A DNA stretch of 64,000 nucleotides from Anagrus nilaparvatae (taxonomy: Eukaryota > Arthropoda > Insecta > Hymenoptera > Mymaridae): positions 55,830,501 to 55,894,500 of the forward strand of contig JAKSXM010000007.1 of assembly GCA_022575985.1 (NCBI GenBank), in the 5' to 3' direction. Of this stretch, positions 12,740 through 24,900 are shown piece by piece (within the stretch, counting starts at the first letter, position 1; each line of letters starts with the position of its first letter). The notes below the pieces were generated by a model, which saw nothing but the letters and a program-made list of their open reading frames with translations, had not been told where the DNA came from and searched no databases. Position numbers and translations under genes: made by a program.

Positions 12740-13568
12740 CTTTGGTGCAGAAGTACCTAAAGACCTTTGGTGCAGAAGTACCTAAAAACCTATGGTGCAG
12801 AAGTCCCTAAAGACCTATGGTGCAGAAGTACCTAAAGACCTTTGGTGCAGAAGTACCTAAAAACCTATGGTGCAGAAGTCCCTAAAGACCTATGGTGTAG
12901 AAGTACCTAAAGACCTATGGTGCAGAAGTACCTGAACACCTTTGGTGCAGAAGTACCTAAAGTCCTATTGTGCAGAAGTACTTACAGACCTTTGGTGCAG
13001 AAATACCTGAACACCTTTGGTGCAGAAGTACCTAAAGTCCTATGGTGCAGAAGTACTTACAGACCTTGGGTGCAGAAATACCTAAAGACCTATGGTGCAG
13101 AAGTACCTAAAGACCTATGGTGCAGAAGTACCTAAAGACCTTTGGTGCAGAAGTACCTAAAAACCTATGGTGCAGAAGTACTTACAGACCTTTGGTGTAG
13201 AAATACCTAAAGACCTATGGTGCAGAAGTACCCAAAGTCCTATGGTGCAGAAGTACTTACAGACCTTTGGTGCAGAAATACCTAAAGAGCTATGGTGCAG
13301 AAGTACCTGAAGACCTATGGTGCAGAAGTACCTAAATACCTTTGGTGCAGAAATACATAAAGACCTATGGTGCAGAAGTCCCTAAAGACCTATGGTGTAG
13401 AGGTACCTAAAGACCTATGGTGCAGAAGTACCTAAACACCTTTGGTGCAGAAGTGCCTAAAGTCCTATGGTGCAGAAGTACTTACAGACCTTGGGTGCAG
13501 AAATACCTAAAGACCTATGGTGCAGAAGTACCTAAAGACCTATGGTGCAGAAGTCCCTAAAGATCTTT
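12740..13568. repeat. 25-bp minisatellite, about 33 copies
   Basis: The unit opens CTATGGTGCAGAAGTACC and closes TAAAGAC, 25 bp in all. Variants alternate CTTTGG/CTATGG and GTACC/GTCCC, and groups of three or four units recur in the same order, so there is higher-order structure. Because 25 is not a multiple of three, the periodic open frame at 12917-13135 is a by-product. The array begins right after ATTTTCGATTTAGGAATC, a word shared with the repeat at about 50300. Confidence 0.95.
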
Positions 13569-13640
13569 CGCGATCACGTGATATAGCCCTGGTGATCACA
13601 TGATAATCACGTGGCGATCACGTGATAACCACGTGGTAAC
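13567..13640. repeat. Cluster of CACGTG palindromes
   Basis: CACGTG occurs four times in about 70 bp (CGATCACGTGATA, AATCACGTGGC, GATCACGTGATAA, AACCACGTGG), along with one GATCACATGAT. The cluster follows directly on the minisatellite. CACGTG is the canonical E-box of bHLH factors, but here a degenerate tandem repeat is an equally good explanation. Confidence 0.75.
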
Positions 13641-13675
13641 CTGCCTACAGCGGCGATTACATATTTATAGTATAG

Positions 13676-14445
13676 GTAGAAATTCACAAAAAAAATTTGA
13701 AAATTTACGTATCAGATGGAAAAAATCCTTTAAAAACAATAATTCTAGATATTAGTACTTTTATAGAAATAAATTAAGTATACTAAGTCCAAAAAGAAAA
13801 AAAATTATTATGTTTTTTTAATTTTTTTATACAAAAAATTTTGAAAAAAAAAATTTCAAAAAAATTACATATCAAATAGAGAAATATTAAAACCATAATT
13901 CTGGATATTAGTACTTTCATATAAATAAATTAAGTACTAAGTCCAAAAAGAAAAAAAATTATTGTGTTTTTTTAATTTTTTTATACAAAAAATTTTGAAA
14001 AAAAAAAAAAAAGAAAAATTACGTATCACATGAAATAATCATTTAAAAACGATAATTCTAAATATTCGTACTTTCGTAGAAAAACATTAAGTACTACATC
14101 ATAAAAAAAAAAAAAAAATTGGCATTTTTTATATTTTTTGGCGGCCAAAATTTTAAGAAAAAAATTTTCAAAAAATTAAGTATCAGGTCCAAAAAATTAC
14201 TTTTATAGAGGTTCTTAAAACTAGTACTTCCATGGAAGCAAATTATGTACTACGTTCAAAGAAAAAAAAAAATTGGTGTTTTTTGTATTTTTTCGTGAAA
14301 AAAATTTTTGGAAAAAAATTTTCAAAAAATTAAGTATCAGATTCGAGATATAGAGTAAAAACCATACTTTCCAATATAAGTACTTTCGTGGAAATAAATG
14401 AGGTATTACATCCAAATTAAAAAAAAAAAAAAGTACCTCGAGCTT
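13676..14445. repeat. Degenerate 150-bp tandem repeats in unit A
   Basis: Words of the form GTACTTTCRTRGAAATAAAT-AAGTAC followed by a poly-A stretch recur near 13755, 13911, 14071, 14223 and 14381. Their complements recur nine or so times in unit B (16351-17540). Confidence 0.75.
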
Positions 14446-14520
14446 TTTTGGTGAAAAAAATTTTGAAAAAAAAATTAGGTCTTAATGTCATGTTGGCTGT
14501 GAAATATCACCGGTTACAGT

Positions 14521-14523
14521 GCG

Positions 14524-14554
<31 letters not shown>

Positions 14555-14555
14555 G
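14521..14555. repeat. CATA/CA microsatellite
   Basis: Four CATA-type repeats run into about seven CA repeats. The matching TG tract in the inverted unit B is much longer (16177-16241). Confidence 0.9.
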
Positions 14556-15584
14556 ACTTTTTTTAAAAACCGGTTTTTTAGCTTCCTGAGGTCTCAAAAC
14601 GTGCTTATATGCCAATATATCGAAAATCAAAATTTCACCTATCACAAAGGTTCCTCTATGAGGAACCAAAATTAATTTTCAGGGCACATTTTTTTTTCTT
14701 TTATAATTCTTATACCATCTTTTGAACCGCAGCAATTATTTAATTAATCTACCTACTTATATTTTATATTCGAATATTTATTATTGCATCTGATCGAGAA
14801 ACTCGAGGGGCGGACGGAGCTATTATACATGTATACATTCGCACACGCACGCAAAGTTCTATGTACACTATAGTTATGTATGTTTAAGTTAGAAACTCAG
14901 TGTCCTTATATAGAAACTAAAACCCATTTTTTTCCACTTGCGAGTAAAATTTAACTAGCCTCTTGCAGTATATTTTAAAAGCTTGAATTAATTTATACAA
15001 TTTCTTAATGTAAGATAAAGTAGATTTATATTTTTAAATTTGATACCGCGAGATAAAATGAAAGAATCAACTTTTTATAATGTCTCAATGACGTAATATG
15101 AGACATATTGTATATGCTATTTATATACTAAAGAATTGTACTAAAAATTACTATACGAGATACTAAATTTTTTAAACGACAACTTATTAAAAGATTTTAA
15201 AAAAATATTGTAACTTTTACTGTTTTTATAGTAAAAATTGCAAATCTTATTTTTTACTATACTTATACATAGTAATATTCTTTTTAAGTATATTTTAATT
15301 TTTAGGGTAAATTCGCAGGTAGTGCTCATTTTATATTTAATATAGGAATAATTCATCTTTTTTTTTCTCAGTGTAATCAGAATCTTTTTTGCAGTTTAAA
15401 TTGCCATAGGGCATTTGATTTAATCAAAAATGTAGAATTTTATAGCTTGACTAATTTGTTATATATTATCCTACTCTTACGGAAACCTGCTACTTTTTCA
15501 AATTTTTAAAATTAAAATTCGTTCCTCGTTTATTGGTGTACATTCAAAAACTGCATTTAATAGGGTTTTAAATTAAAAAAAAAA

Positions 15585-15945
15585 ACTTGTAACCGGTTTG
15601 TGTAAACACAACCAAAATGCATGGTAGATGTTTACTTACAGCTGAGGACTAGGTATAATTCACGAATTTTGAGCAACATTAAAATACTAATAATTTGCTA
15701 CTTTTATAGTTTGTAATTATCACCATTACTAGATAGATGTTAAGTTTTTAAGCCCAAACTAATCTGATCCCCTAAACCCGTATTTTTCTTAGTCCTTTAA
15801 CCCGAATTATTGCAAGTCCTTAAACCTGGATTATTCCAAATTCCTTAATTAAAATTATTCTGATTGTAAGTCCCTAAACCTGAATTATACTAAGTCCCTA
15901 AAACAAAATTATTCTAAATCCCATTTGACCCCCCCCCCCCTTTTA
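15585..15945 (+). repeat. Dispersed repeat with ACCGGTTTGTGTAAACACAACC end, copy 1
   Basis: It begins with AACCGGTTTGTG-TAAACACAACC, which holds a near-perfect palindrome, then carries CTTACAGCTGAGGACTAGG. About eight degenerate 23-25-bp units of the type AAGTCCCTAAACCTGAATTAT follow, ending in a run of 12 C. The same parts in the same order occur inverted at 54280-54712 and 50158-50512, and the end alone at 40690-40735. Confidence 0.75.
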
Positions 15946-16063
15946 AAACCTTATTTTTAGACATTGCTACCTGTTTCCTGAGTCAAAGAGTAAATATCCC
16001 AGAAAAGTATTATCCGGCTTAATTATTCGCGGATTTTTGGAAGATTTTCGAGATAATTTTTTT

Positions 16064-16186
16064 GGTTCCTCAAAGAGGAACCATTGTGATAGTTCAAATT
16101 TCGATTTTTGATTTTTTGGCATATAAGCACGTTTTGAGACCCCACGAAGCTAAAAAACCGGTTTTTAAAAAAAGTATGTATGTGTG

Positions 16187-16242
<56 letters not shown>

Positions 16243-17755
16243 ATTGGTGATATTTCACAAACATTCTGGAGTTAAGACCTAATTTTTTTTTCAAAAAATT
16301 TTTCACCAAAAAAGCTCGAGGTACTTTTTTTTTTTTTTAATTTGGATGTAATACCTCATTTATTTCCACGAAAGTACTTATATTTGAAAGTATGGTTTTT
16401 ACTCTATATCTCGAAACTGATACTTAATTTTTTGAAAATTTTATTCGCAAAATTTTTTTGACGAAAAAATACAAAAAACAACAATTTTTTTTTTCTTTTT
16501 GGACGTATAGTACCTAATTTATTTCTATGAAAGTACTAGTTTTAGAAAGTTTGTTTATAGTCATTTTTTGGATTTAATACCGAATTTTTTTAAAATTTTT
16601 TTCTCAAAATTAAAAAAACAAAAAAATTAAAAAACCTGTAATTTTTTTTTTTTTTGGGTGTAATACCTAATTTTATTTCATGAAAGTACTAATATCTGAA
16701 AATATTGTGACCGGCGATATTTCACAAACATTATGGAGTTAAGACCTAATTTTTTTTTCAAAAATTTTTTCACCAAAAAAGCTCGAGGTACTTTTTTTTT
16801 TTTTTAATTTGGGTGTATACCTCATTTATTTCCACGAAAGTACTTATAATTGAAAGTATGGTTTTTAATCTATATCTTGAATCGGATACTTAAGTTTTTG
16901 AAAATTTTTTTCATGAAACATAAAAAAAAAAACTAATTTTTTTTTTTTTCGGACGTAGTACCTAATTTATTTATATGAAAGTAGTTTTAGAAAGTTTGTT
17001 TATAGTCATTTTTTGGATTTAATACCGAATTTTAAAAAAATTTTTTTATGTAATACCTCATTTAATGACATGAAAGTACTAACATCTGAAAATATTGCAA
17101 CTGGTGATGTTTCACAACCGTCATGAAATTAAGACCTAATTTTTTTTTTTTTAATTTTTTTACCAAAAAAGCTCTAGGTACATTTTTTTTTTTTTAATTT
17201 GGATGTAATACCTCATTTATTTCCACGAAAGTACTTATATTTGAAAGTACGAATTTTACTCTATATCTCGAATTTAATAATTAATTTTTTTAAAATTTTT
17301 TTTCCAAAATTTTCGTCATAAAAAAATACAAAAAACACTAAATTTTTTTTCTCTTTGGACGTAGTACCTAATTTATTTCTATGAGAGTACTAGTTTTAGA
17401 AAGTTCGTTTATAGTAATTTTTTGGATCTGATACCGAATTTTTGCAAAAGTTTTTCTCATAATTAAAAAAACAACAACATTTTAAAAACTGCAATATTTT
17501 TTTTTGTTTCTGTATGTAATACTTCATACAGTTCCATGAAAGTACTTATATTTGAAAATATGGTTTTTACTCGATATCTCGAATCTCATAATTAATTTTT
17601 TTGAAAATTTGTTCCAAAATTTTTTATCAATAAAAAAAGCTTTTAAAAGTTAATAGAAATGAATGTATGATTGCATGCTTGTAATCGGGGATATCTGTGG
17701 CATATTGAAGTATTAAGCTCATTGTTTGAGGAACCTTAGTGCCAGCTAGTTGGCA
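16064..17755 (-). mobile_element. Hairpin-ended repeat family, unit B (inverted to A)
   Basis: It starts with the hairpin GGTTCCTCAAAGAGGAACC (16064-16082), continues with the TG microsatellite, and has the sequence GGTGATATTTCACAAACATT in three copies (near 16247, 16710 and 17100). About nine degenerate 150-bp repeats follow. It ends GAGGAACC, TTAGTGCCAGCTAGTTGGCA (17755), the complement of the left end of unit A. The internal triplication shows that this copy grew by tandem expansion after insertion. The apparent frames over the TG tract (16062-16309, both strands) are microsatellite artefacts. Confidence 0.65.
16177..16241. repeat. TG microsatellite
   Basis: About 17 uninterrupted TG units flanked by TATG variants; reads as VCVCVC or HTHTHT in translation, which is meaningless here. 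Confidence 0.95.
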
Positions 17756-18802
17756 GGGTATTTAAGAATTTGTGGAACTCGAATATATGTTCTTTTGGAA
17801 ACAAAATGAAAATATAATAACTCATCTTTCATTTTCTTATATACGGAATTCATTAAAAAAATTTTTGTAGTACACAATATATTAAATTCGATGTACTCAA
17901 TTGTTTTACAGATTACTTATTCTTAAAACTAATTAAGAATATTTTAACTTGTAGGTACTTAAATAAAATTAAATATCTCTTGTATATTATTTTCAAACTG
18001 AATATATAATATATGCAAAATGATGTTATACTTACATTGGTATTATTTAAACTTGTTCAAATTTAATGTTTCATATCAGTTTCTATGACACCCACAGCTA
18101 GAAAATATATATAAAAAAAATAAGCTGCCCTCAAGTGAAATAATTTTTCAGTTCAGAAAATAACTCTAAACAATGCTAAAACACGAAGTGACAGTTATTA
18201 GATATTGTTAAAATTTTTCAGTCAATCATTTTGGTTTCGCTAATTAATTTTGAGAGAAATTAATTTTAGAAATTTGAAATAGATTTTTTTTTTTAATTAG
18301 GATAGTTTCTGAGGCAAATATTAAAGTGATTTTCATATTTTATGAAAGAGGAAAAGGATATGATTTCATATCTGAATTTCAAACCAAAAAAAATACTGAG
18401 ATAAGATTTTTATATAAAAAATAATGTGAACCATTTCCTCTTTTTAAATATAATAAAACTATGATTAAATATTGAAAAAAAAATGTTCAAATAATAAAAT
18501 ATAAAAATAAATTAAATAAGTAAACTTTTTCGTTGCTAAAAAATTCATTAACAAAAAGGGTTAAGAAATGAAATCACATTACCGTGTAATGTAAGTATAA
18601 AGCTGTTACATCTATGACTAATACATACGTAAAATATGAGTGTTCACTTATATTTTCTACTTCTGTACGTATATTTAACATATGTATAAATATAAATTTA
18701 TCTCAGTCATTTATTTTTGCTGTAACAAAGATACTAAAAAAGAGAATTTCATAAAATTCGTTAAGAAAGATTTAGTAAACATTAAAACATTGAGTTAATA
18801 AC

Positions 18803-18958
18803 ATGTATAAAAATTTTAAATTTCTACAAATATTTAATTTATTATTTATATTATTTTTATTCTTTTTTTTGGTTAATGCTAAAAAAAGTTGGTTAAATAA
18901 AGAAGATAAAACTAAGTGTCCAATTGTTAAGAGTGTAAGAAATTTTGATATCACACAG
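18803..18958 (+). CDS. Lipocalin exon 1: signal peptide and N-terminal CPxV...NFD
   Basis: 52 codons ending ITQ, followed by the donor GTAATT. The opening MYKNFKF precedes a long F/L/I-rich core and a likely cleavage after LVNA. The cysteine in KTKCPIV is the first of the family's disulphide partners. The opposite-strand frame over this stretch is a shadow. Confidence 0.85.
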
Positions 18959-21900
18959 GTAATTTTTTTAAATTTTATTCTTACCTCGATTCTTACTTAA
19001 ATGCGGATCTTGGGAACTTTCAAAGAGGGAAGGTAGAAATCGAACCAAAATGCATATGTTTACATAAAATTACATTGAAAATTTTTAAAGTAAAGAAAAT
19101 ATATAAAAAAATTCATACAAATTTTCGATTCTCGGAAAAGGGGTGGGGGAGAGGATAGACCTATTTATGTCCGCTGCTGCTTAATTAATAAATAACTTAA
19201 TTAATAAAAATATTTTAGTCGGATACAGTGTAGGCCTAAACCACTGATCATTTTTTTTTTCTGAATTTATAAAATTTTCCGACCGGCTTTTTAGGGCGCG
19301 GAATACGAACATTTTGTATCGAAATGAGTCCAGTTTTCCAGATTTGTTAGGTATTTTCTTTCGGGCAACTGGACCATTTTTGGTAAAAACGGATTTTATA
19401 TTCATATTCTACAACTCATAAAACTAAAACACATGTTGAAAAATTTTATTAACCTTACATGAGATAAATAAAGGGACTATTAAATAGGAGTCTAGGCCCA
19501 CACTATTAAAAAGGCAGAAAAAATTAGACATACACTATAAATAAATTCGATAGTTTTCGCTATTTTTAACTTATAATTTTAGATTTATTTTTAAAGTTTA
19601 TTCTGATAAAATAGATTTTACAAAGTTTTGGAAGCGAAAGTTTTATAATAGTCTTTATTTGTTAAAAATTTGATATAAAATGATAGTTCGGTATCTATTT
19701 TTATTCTTTTTATTGTTTTTTTAATACTCCTTCTATATTGTCAATACAATTTACTATTAAATGTACCCGATGAAAATTTTTAAATAAATTTGATTAATTT
19801 TATTTTTAATTCACTTGCTCATTTACATGATTTTATGTAATATTAGAACCTATATTTTATCCCTCATTTAACAAATAGCTATTTTCGCTACTTATAAAAA
19901 AAAAAACTTTATAAATTAGACATTTTCAATTAAAAAAATGTAATACAAACTGGCATATTTTTTTACAAAGTATAATTTATAATAAGTATACATAATTAGA
20001 TAAAAACAAAAAAAAAATTAAACTGTATAATTCTATTTTTAACGAGTAAATCCGTAGTATCAAGTCCAGTTCCAAAACTCATGTACAAATAATATAATAT
20101 GATTATAATTTAGTTAAATTTATACATCAAAATTATTTTTATAAAAAATATTAAATATACATGTTTAACTAAAATTAACTAATATAAAATATATATTTAA
20201 AATAAAATTAGGAATATTATTTTACATCAAAATTCGAATTGAAATATTTTTAATTTTGTACATAATATAGGATAAATAAATATTATAATTACTGTTTAGT
20301 GAACAATAAATAAACAATTTAGATTTAATTTAACACATAACGCAATAAATTCATTAATTTACCTGATTAGTCTTATATTTAATACTATTTAAATAATCAG
20401 TTAATGCTAAAAAATGTAAAAATAGTAAATTGAAAATTAATTGGTTGACTAAATTGGTAATCTACACATTATAGCTGAAAGAATTTTTATTTACCCAAAA
20501 AAAAAAATAATTATTTCATTTTTTTGAAGAAACTTATTTTGAAGTGAAATAAATGTTTTTAATTTTTAAATTTTTTGCAATTTATTTTGACAACCAAACT
20601 ACATAGTATAGGTGCGAGTAATTTTAAAGGCATTCAAAATTTTAAATGGACTTATTTGGTCTGATTCATTTACTAATAAGCAATATAACTCTAAAAATTT
20701 TTAATTTTTAAGAAATTTTTGAGCTTACTTAAAATGTCAAGAAAAGCAATCTTAACTATGTTTTTAAAAATTTAAGCTGATGAACCTAGAAGATTGTTTT
20801 TATTGAATTTTGATTTGAAATCTACAATAATCTAAAAATGAATTTTAAGTCCCAGATGACAATTGAATAGATAAATACTTACGATATACCCAAATTGATG
20901 AAAAACCTTACTGAGCAGCCCTCTGTAAACTCAACTCTGATGAAAGATGACCAAATTTGTCCAAATTATAACAACCTTATTAAATTGGTATATTTAATAA
21001 TAACAGCGCATGAAATATTCTTAAGACATGCAAATAAGTTGATTAAATATAAATAATTAATTTATTTGGTAAATACATGTCACTGAATAAATATATTACT
21101 GAGAAAATATCAGACCTCAGAAACTAACTGAGGAACATTTGAAACCGTCAAATACACCATAGTATACGCAGTTAGGTTACTTTGCTTGATTTGCATGAAG
21201 TTCTTTAAAAAACTTTTAAACAGTTTAAAGCAACCTAACCTCGTTGGTATATCACATAAATTCATCACTGAAAAAAATTTTTTTTCGTTTGAACAATTGC
21301 AAATACACTGACAAAAAAATCCTCTTACCACAAGCGTAAATATTTGTAAAAAAGGCGTATTTTTTCGCCACAGACTCAGAAAAATTTTATATGGTACTTG
21401 TCCGTAAATAAAGGGGTGCCATTTACTGGTCATAACTGTCGTTGTTCATCCAGGTCAATTCTCAGATTCTAAAAGTCTGGATTTTTTTGAAAACAGATGA
21501 ATAAATAAATTTTGCAGAAACATTCAATTCCAGTTTCGTAAACTTAGAATACATCAAAAAGAATGGGATAATTTCTGAAATTTATTATATGAAACTTTGT
21601 GTTTCATGGTAAATTTTTCCTTGTTGCAAATAACAACTTATGATGTTTTTTTTCAAATTTGCACTAATTTTTAGGAATTTTGATTTACCTACCTTACAAT
21701 CCTTCTAGTTGTAATGCAATAATTTGTATTATAAAAGTAATTTCTTATGACAATTTTAATATTTAAATATTTAATGTTTTTGCGCGCCTTTTCTTAAGAA
21801 GTTAACAGCGAGTGTTAACTACGCTGGATGCAGGGATCAAAGAAAAAGTATGAACCAGCGTGAGCGCGAGACTCTCTGGCTGAACAGCAAACCGCAATTG

Positions 21901-24900
21901 TTAGAAAAGCTCTCTAAGAGGGGGAGATAGCATGGACTCTCCCGCCAGTGTAATTTAGTGTGTATTTATGTACCAGGAAGTATGGCTCCAAGTACAGCTC
22001 AAAATAGCAGAAGCTCCTGCCAAACCAGAAAGTTATTATTTAGTAAACAGTACCAGTAATAGAGGTGGACGAGACCGAGACGAGAGCATTTGCTGAAAAT
22101 TTGGGACGAGACGAGACATTCACATCGAGACTCTCGGGAAGTCTCGTCTCGAAAAAAAAGTTATTAATATATTTAGTTAATTAAAATTTTTTTTTATTAT
22201 AGTCAGTTAAATTTAAATTTTTACATATTTTTTATGAGTAAAAAAGCATTAAAATTAAAATTCTTATTAGGACTCTATACTTGAAACATAGTTATAATTA
22301 TAGTTTTAATATAAATAATAATAATATATATTTTTTTTTAATTTAAAAACATTAAATAATAAATACAATTTACAGATAAAATTATATATTTACTTCGCAT
22401 ATTTCTTTTCTCAATGATGATTTCACCCACACATTTGTACATAAAAGAACTCTTGCTGAATCATCCCCTAAACTTGATCTCTTTTTTGTAAATATAAGTC
22501 CAGCTTCAGAAAATATTCTTTCCACTGGTACAGATGTAGCCATAATGGCTAAAATGTCTTTCGCCATTTTTGAGATGCGTGGAAATTGTTTTTCATTATT
22601 TTTCTACCAAGCTAAAATATCTGTTGATGCATCGGGTCTTGGGGAACTCAAGTAACTATTCATTTCACATTTCCAGGATTCTTCTTTATTTTTTGAAGTT
22701 TTGATATAAAAAGTATCAAAGTCTATAGAAAAATCATCCACTTCTTTATCATCATTTTTGTCTGTTTTTGTATTCTGTCCATTTTCTGGAATTGCACTCT
22801 CTAGCTCAGAATATTCATTTTTTAATAATTCTTTGAACTTTTTATTACTTTCGTCTTTTAGCTTCTTACTCCATTCTTTCATATCAAAAGCTTCTAGTTT
22901 ATGCCTAGGATCTAAAATTAAGGCTACACAGTAAACCCAGTTAGTTTTTTTTTGTAGTACTTTATAATTTTGTTTCTTCCAGCCAAGATAGCTAAAAGAA
23001 GAATCTTATCAGCTTTACTTCTATTTACGCAATTATCTAATTTAGAAATTAATGTTTCAATATTATCAAGTAATAAGTTAATTGTTACAACCACAGATGG
23101 CAGAGTAGGTTTACTTTCACTGTGTTTAAAATTTTGTAAAAATTTAATTATATAAAGTACACTATCCCATTGGCTGTCAGATATTTCAAATGTTTTTAAC
23201 TTAGAAGAGTTATTCCAAAGCAATTTTAAAGCAGTTTTTAATTTAAAACCTAAGCTTAACATATCAAATGTGCTATCCCATCTTGTTTTAGAATCCAAAA
23301 TAGGTTTTAAAAATTTTGTATCAGAGGCTTGACAAAAATTCTCTAATTTATTCAACAAAATGTCTGACTTTTTTATTTTCTTAAAAGTTTCTCTAATATT
23401 AAATATTATAGTTACCCATTTGCCTTCTCCAGATTCAGCGTCGACCAAATCATCTAAATCAGCAAATAATTCATTTTCTAATTCATTTTCTAATTCATTT
23501 TCTGAATCAATTTGAGAGTTATTATCACTCGATTCATCAAATAAATCTGTATCATCATTATACGCCTAAATTGATTACATGGGCCATGCACTTAAAGTGC
23601 TGGTCTGTAAAATTAAATTTAATTCCTTCGGAATTTAAAAGCGTAGATAAATAAACAATAAACGTTTTATTTGATGATACATTATCAACTGTGATACCTT
23701 GAATTTTTCCCTGGATCTCATAATCTTTTAAAGCTTGAAAAAATATATGGGCTAAATCTTTTCCTGAATGTTTGGCTCCTGATGGTATAAAATCTAAAGC
23801 TATTGAACGTAATATCCAGTGTTCATCAATAAAATGGGCTGTTATCCCGTAAAAGGATTCAGTTTTATGGTCAGCTGACCAACCATCTGTAGTAAAAGAT
23901 AATTTAGAAACATTTTTTAAAAAAAATATTTTATCAAGTTTTTTTTCATTTTTTAATATTCTGCTAATGTTTTACGTTGAAGAACTTTTCTAGAAGGTAG
24001 ATCATCATTCTTTTAAAACCTTAATTTAAAGTAATTTTGAGTCTCAGGGTCGTCAAAAAATTTGAAAGGCAAATTCTTATATAAAATCCAACATACGTCC
24101 AACCTACCTTTTTCTGATTCAGTTAGAGGCCTTCTCTGAAAAAAAAAAAATCCAAAAGTTACTAAGGTTAAAGTAGAAAAAAAAAGGGTAAAATAGGAGT
24201 CACAAAGGTAACTAAATTGCCAGAAAACAAAATAAATGTTCTCTATTATTATAAATTTAGTAACCTCAAAAGATTCAGTTATTTTCTTTTGTTTTGAATC
24301 TAACTTTGGGCTTCCAATATTTCGCATTAACTTTGTTTTAATCTCTGTTACAACTCCATGACTTGTAATTAATTGCCTTCTTAACCCACTTGTATTCGAT
24401 TGACTCCTTTTAATTTTTATTTTTTTATCTTTTTCTTTGCATAGTTTACAAACGCCATATTTTTGTCCCGTTTCTTCGATGAACTCAAAGTAGTTGAAAT
24501 ATTTAATTTTTTCTTTATTTACTTCTAAAGATTTATTACAGCTTTCACTAGGAGCTTGAAAAAGCATCTTCATTTCTAATTACTTCGGAGAGAGATTCTT
24601 GAGAATTTTCCGTCGTAATATCTAAACGGCTCTTATTAGAATTTCTTCCAGAAGTATTAATACAACGCTTCATTATTATTTTAAATCTTAAAAACACGTT
24701 ACAGTAATTTATTGCAGATAATAGCTTTTTCTTCAAATGTATACAATTTTATTCAATAACAATAGTTTGCAAAAGAATAACTGCTTGATAAAAATTTTAA
24801 AGTTATTTTATCAGCTCAGAGGGCGCTTAAGTGTAGCGGGAATTTATAAATTTGTAATTGTATATAATTAGTTAACAAATTTATTTTTATAATTTTTCTG

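Larger units (their letters stand above)
12507..14667 (+). mobile_element. Hairpin-ended repeat family, unit A
   Basis: The left end is TGCCAAGTGATTGGCACTA followed by TGGTTCCTC (to 12534). The right end is the hairpin GGTTCCTCTATGAGGAACC (14649-14667). Between them lie a GC hairpin, a 25-bp minisatellite, a CACGTG cluster, about five 150-bp degenerate repeats, an AAGTACCTCGAGCTTTTTTGG block and a CA microsatellite. The same parts occur in opposite orientation at 16064-17755. Nothing in it codes for a protein. Two-ended structure and shared parts suggest a non-autonomous transposon of uncertain class. Confidence 0.65.
12189..15373. mobile_element. Region bracketed by CACTGAGAAAAAAA inverted termini
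   Basis: TA-CACTGAGAAAAAAA begins at 12187 and its complement TTTTTTTCTCAGTG-TA ends at 15375, both next to TA. Inside each end, words such as ACTATACGAGA recur. This may be a single 3.2-kb foldback element into which the repeats below were inserted, or two separate MITE copies that happen to face each other. The sequence alone does not decide. Confidence 0.4.

Noticed and set aside
12917..13135. Repetitive protein-like frame in the 25-bp array
   Set aside because: Three 25-bp units make 75 bp, so a stop-free frame arises by chance; no start context and no flanking gene.
16062..16309. Overlapping frames with VCVCVC and HTHTHT runs on opposite strands
   Set aside because: They are the translation of a TG/CA microsatellite.
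21110..21433. 107-codon minus-strand frame
   Set aside because: It spans pieces of two repeat families already identified and shows no domain.
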